From: Sphagnum compactum
Lineage: Eukaryota > Bryophyta > Sphagnopsida > Sphagnales
Assembly: GCA_965153455.1 (NCBI GenBank)
Contig: OZ234496.1
Span: 14,748,304-14,812,303, forward strand
DNA: 64,000 nt
Direction of reading: 5' to 3'
A program made the position numbers and the translations under genes. Positions 60,301-64,000 of this stretch are shown one piece after another. The first letter of the stretch is position 1. Every line of letters starts with the position of its first letter. Below the pieces are notes generated by a model. The model was given only the letters and a program-made list of their open reading frames with translations. It was not told where the DNA came from and made no database searches.

Positions 60301-63300
60301 GTGGATGACATCAAATTTCACAATAACATCAATTTATGTACAGGGTCATGTGCCTGTGTCACAACTTTGTATATTGGAACACAATATTCAACTAGGAACA
60401 AGAGTGTCAATAAATCAAAGTATAATCAAGTGAACATGTGTCAGATTACCCTTCGAACTTCTCGGCTGACATCTTTGGAAAGGCGTAGCCATGCAGAGTA
60501 TAGGAGTGACTCATGAACAGTAACATTGGGTGAGTGTATGTCAAACTGTTCGCAATAGCCAGATACACGAGCAAATGTCTCCTGTTTTTTAGGATATCCA
60601 GATATGTAGATTGAACCCTCAATATAACCCCCAGTCTTCCTTCCTGCCAAAACATCCATGAATGTTGTCTTTCCAGCGCCGCTAACCCCAACCAATGCTG
60701 TAAGGACCCCAGGGCGAAAGGAGCCACTTATATCATTGAGCAATTGCAGCTTGTCTTCAGTAACTCCTTGCGCTTTCATTCCCTGTAAGCATTTTGGACA
60801 TGTATGATTTAGATCTGCTGTGACTCACCCTCCAACACCAGACATTTTGCATTCACTATAAAACAGGCTTATTGCATCTGGTATTGAGAACAGTAACAAA
60901 AGGAGGATTGGGGTTGATTGAAATCCAGAATTGAAGCAAAAAATTGAAAGCACAAAGATAAAATGGAAAAAGAATTTCCAAATAGAAATCCCCAAAATGA
61001 ACAGAGAAAGCCACATCTGCTCCCCAACATAAGTAGTGGAAAGGAGTAGATCCTTCTTCTAGTGTAGAAGGCAGAGCTTACAGGAGGCATGTCAATAAAG
61101 TAGTTTATATGGTGGAAAGCAATGGACAGTGGCTGAAATGGCAAAACCATTCCCTTCTTGGGCAGGACTACATCTGCTTCAGCCACTGCATCAGACCGGT
61201 CTGAATTTGCTCCTGCTGATGAAATACTGGATCGCCGTGATACTGAAGAGCAACCTGTACACAATTTGCATTTGACATGGTTGAGTTCAAGCAGGCTATA
61301 AACTCAGTCATGTTATATTCAGATCTCTATGTGTGTTTGCCATTATCACTATTTGAAGCATGATGACTGCAAGATGGTTGATTATGTGAAATAACACATT
61401 TTCTTAAAACAATCAGGATACTTGATGGATTGGACTGTAACTGTTGCTGTTTATGGTGAGGCACCATAAATGCAGTGCAGCAATACCATGCCAATGTTAG
61501 GAAAAAAAATCAGATATGGGAGTTCATGGCATACTGTTAAGTTCAATTGACTGCTGTGGAATCTGAGGATTGCTGCCAGATGATGTTGTAAGAGATCCAT
61601 TCTTCACATTGCCTGCATCTCCAATCTTATTTCTCATCTTTTCATCAAAAGCCTCCTGTGACAGCACTGCTTTTGGCTTGTCAAGAGCTGCAACCACCGA
61701 AACAGCATGAGTCAGTTATGTTGGATATGGACACCAGTGGTTTGCTTGATCCATTGCTAAGAGTACAGCAATACTGTCTTGAGAGGTCATCTCCTTCCCC
61801 ACATACAGCAAGAGGTTGAGTGGTCAAACCACAAGATAACTTTGAATGATATTGCAGTCCTCTGTAATGATTGATATGAGGTTGTTCAGAAATCAAAGAT
61901 TGGCAAGAGAAATGAAATGAAGAACAATATACCGGCTGCATCACCCCCTCAGCCAAGTTCAGTTCAAGAATACATGAGGGATCTAGGGTTGAGTGTACAA
62001 TATGCATCTGTTGGAAGTGTAAGCCACAGGACTAGAAGTGTCTGGTCATTTGACTCTCTGGGCCATTGCTTAACCTCAGAAAATCATTTGGTGTGAAGCT
62101 ACAACTAGATGTAGTTCTTATCAACAGTGAGACTTGACACATGATGCATATGGCTACAGATCTCTCACTGTTGCAACTCTCATCCAGATGACTAGATTTT
62201 CATGTGATATGCTCTTGAAGGATTTGAGATCCACTTACGGTTGAGATAGATCAGGAAAAAGCAGTAAAGGAAGTTGAATAGAATAGAATATGCGATCAAG
62301 ACTCCTACACCGAGCCAATACCAGTAGCCTCTGTCGAACATTCCCCGCTCCAACAAAATTTCTCTTCCAAGAGTTAATCCATCATCCACTTCCCCTGGCT
62401 ACAAAATGAGGCCACAAGATTGCATCAATGCTCACAAATTCATCATCATATTGGAGATGTTTAGACTTCATTGTGGCACTCAAAATCTAGCAGTGGATGA
62501 GACAATGAAGAGCAGTCTAGATGAGAAAATGAGGAACGAGAAATGGTTAGTGTCCACAAAATGACACAACTCATATCTAGAAACCTCCCAAAGGCTGTTG
62601 TCCTGTTATGCTCTAACCTGAAGTGCCTCGGGCTCCCAGAGGCATGCTCATGCAAGAGAAGATGCAAGGGATAATCACATGGACACACTAAGATTGAATT
62701 GAAGGTGAGTGACATGGGAAAATGGTTCAAACCCAAGAGGTGCAAGAAAAATTGCATACCTTGTTCCACCGTGGGGCTAGAAACTCATTTACAGAAAGCG
62801 CATTCAGTGCATAGGTGAATGGTGACAGCCAATACCCCCAAATCCACCAAGGAGGAATATTTGCTGCAGAGTAGATTGATATGTAGAGCATATGTCAGAC
62901 AACATTATACTTCAGGGCTTTAGTTGCAAAACAAGCTTACCATCTTAATGTGCTAGTACTTAAAAGAAGAACCATTTCTGAACCATGCAAGACTTGTGAG
63001 CCTGGTAGAAGAGACATCTTTGGGAGGGGAACATGGCAAAGTGGTACCTCTGGACACAATAAAGCCTCCTAATGCCAGTAAGATCACAATGCAGCAGGCT
63101 CCGAAACTTTGAGTCAAGACCAGAATACGACCCACTGCTGAAACTAGGCGGAACAACCCCAGTGACAACTGATGCATTGCAAAGAGCACCAGCCATTGCC
63201 GGAAGAAGCTGAAGAAAGGAAACAATTGAATTAGAGGTGGCAGATCAGTGACAGAAACAGCTGAGTTTTGGTTAGCACATGGGGTCAAGAAATCTACTCA

Positions 63301-64000
63301 ATGTGACTTTCAGTAGAAGAACAAGTTTCTGGTGCACAGCCAACATGGTATACAGAAGTTATGCCTGATTTCAAAACCACACAGAGAGGGCTTGCAAATT
63401 TGAGTTCACCATTGAGTACACAACATACATATGATGACTCTAAGGTTAAAGACCTTTCACCTACCAATCATTCGTGAGCCTTACATCAAATATAAGGAGA
63501 GCAATCTTTTGCTTGATACACACATTGGAAATTCAAGGGCTGGACTAAATGCGGAACAGACCTCAAGTCAAGATCACATACATGCATGAATCAGAAGGAA
63601 ACTTTTCACCACAAGCTTGAGATAGCTGCTTACCGGCTAGCTTCAGGAGCAAAACCAATGGTCCAGTATGTCAGAATCATCCAGGTAAAAGTTTCAAAGA
63701 TGGACAAGGGCAGTCGTAAAAAGTAGGAAGGAAGTACGAATGCCCATGCTGGATAAAGGAACATGTCCCGTTGCTTGTAAAATACTGGCAGGCGCATTAC
63801 AGTCAATGCCATATCCGTGAACCCATTGAACAAGACATTTATAAGAGCAAAGAACATTGCACCAATATACAGGATCCCACTGTTTACAGAATCTGGATGT
63901 AATTTAGTCCGGAGAAACACTGACATAGTGATCAAAGCCACAATTGAAATCTGCCAGACGGTCAACAAAGTATCAGGCACTCTATGCTCCTCATGATGTC
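57324..64000 (-). CDS. PDR-type full-size ABCG transporter (N-terminus off window)
   Basis: Thirteen minus-strand exons: 63950-63634, 63208-63048, 62863-62760, 62398-62239, 61687-61535, 61254-61082, 60782-60450, 60098-59808, 59672-59455, 59285-59058, 58654-58483, 58264-58010 and 57623-57324, together 954 residues and a stop. They begin in the first transmembrane domain ([37 protein letters not shown]) and pass a linker to the second nucleotide-binding domain. There, [20 protein letters not shown] is Walker [17 protein letters not shown] the signature, and [18 protein letters not shown] Walker B. The second membrane domain follows ([50 protein letters not shown]), ending NFQRR. LSTEQ in place of LSGGQ is normal for this half. 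PDR proteins export terpenoids, hormones, waxes or toxic compounds at the plasma membrane; the substrate cannot be read from sequence. About 470 N-terminal residues lie beyond the window. Confidence 0.93.

Overview
The window is nuclear DNA of a land plant. It is AT-rich, its genes are split by spliceosomal introns with GT..AG borders, plant-type families are present (PDR-type ABCG transporter, His-rich UreG, YEATS/GAS41, DUF1997, plant histone H4), and degenerate transposons fill the space between them. A gene resembling the ciliary protein SPATA17 points to a lineage with swimming sperm (bryophyte, lycophyte, fern, or cycad/Ginkgo). That placement is inference; the species is not identifiable from the sequence alone.

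Layout. 1-1855 (minus): a frameshifted Helitron Rep/Hel gene piece with a 43-residue tandem repeat in its N-terminus. 1.9-5.2 kb: AT-rich spacer, a near-perfect 43-bp foldback at 3300-3413, and two weakly supported genes, one with a duplicated 49-residue block. 5.2-12.4 kb: gene-poor, with a possible kinase relic. 12401-21237: a complete CACTA (En/Spm-like) transposon with short terminal inverted repeats and a matching 3-bp CCT target duplication. It carries a minus-strand coiled-coil gene, a plus-strand SET-domain protein and a four-exon TNP2-type transposase. Both transposon genes proper contain one in-frame stop, while the SET reading frame is intact. 21.2-26.5 kb: spacer ending in a 9-unit, about 43-bp tandem array just upstream of a YEATS-domain gene (26525-30392) that has an unusual helix-turn-helix-like N-terminal region. 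30.4-34.5 kb: spacer. 34519-34830 (minus): intronless histone H4 with a five-copy, about 46-bp repeat in its promoter. 36.8-37.4 kb: a pogo/DDE_1 transposase relic. 39857-41235: a small non-autonomous CACTA element filled with about 180-bp repeats. 41.9-44.5 kb (minus): a second CACTA-type accessory gene. About 45.0-45.2 kb (minus): a fragment of an ABCG first nucleotide-binding domain. 45660-47709: urease accessory gene UREG in six exons. 50513-51728: SPATA17-like gene. 52640-53653 (minus): DUF1997 gene. 57324 to the window edge (minus): a PDR-type ABCG transporter, 13 exons, entering the window inside its first transmembrane domain.

The host genes are unrelated housekeeping, transport and ciliary functions and do not form a pathway or cluster. 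The item most likely to be new is the SET-domain protein carried inside the CACTA element, where a chromatin methyltransferase-like fold sits beside a transposase and CpG-containing subterminal repeats. Exon borders below were chosen by eye from GT..AG sites, phase continuity and family similarity. Total exon lengths of UREG, YEATS, ABCG, TNP2, SET and ORF1 are all multiples of three, which supports the models.
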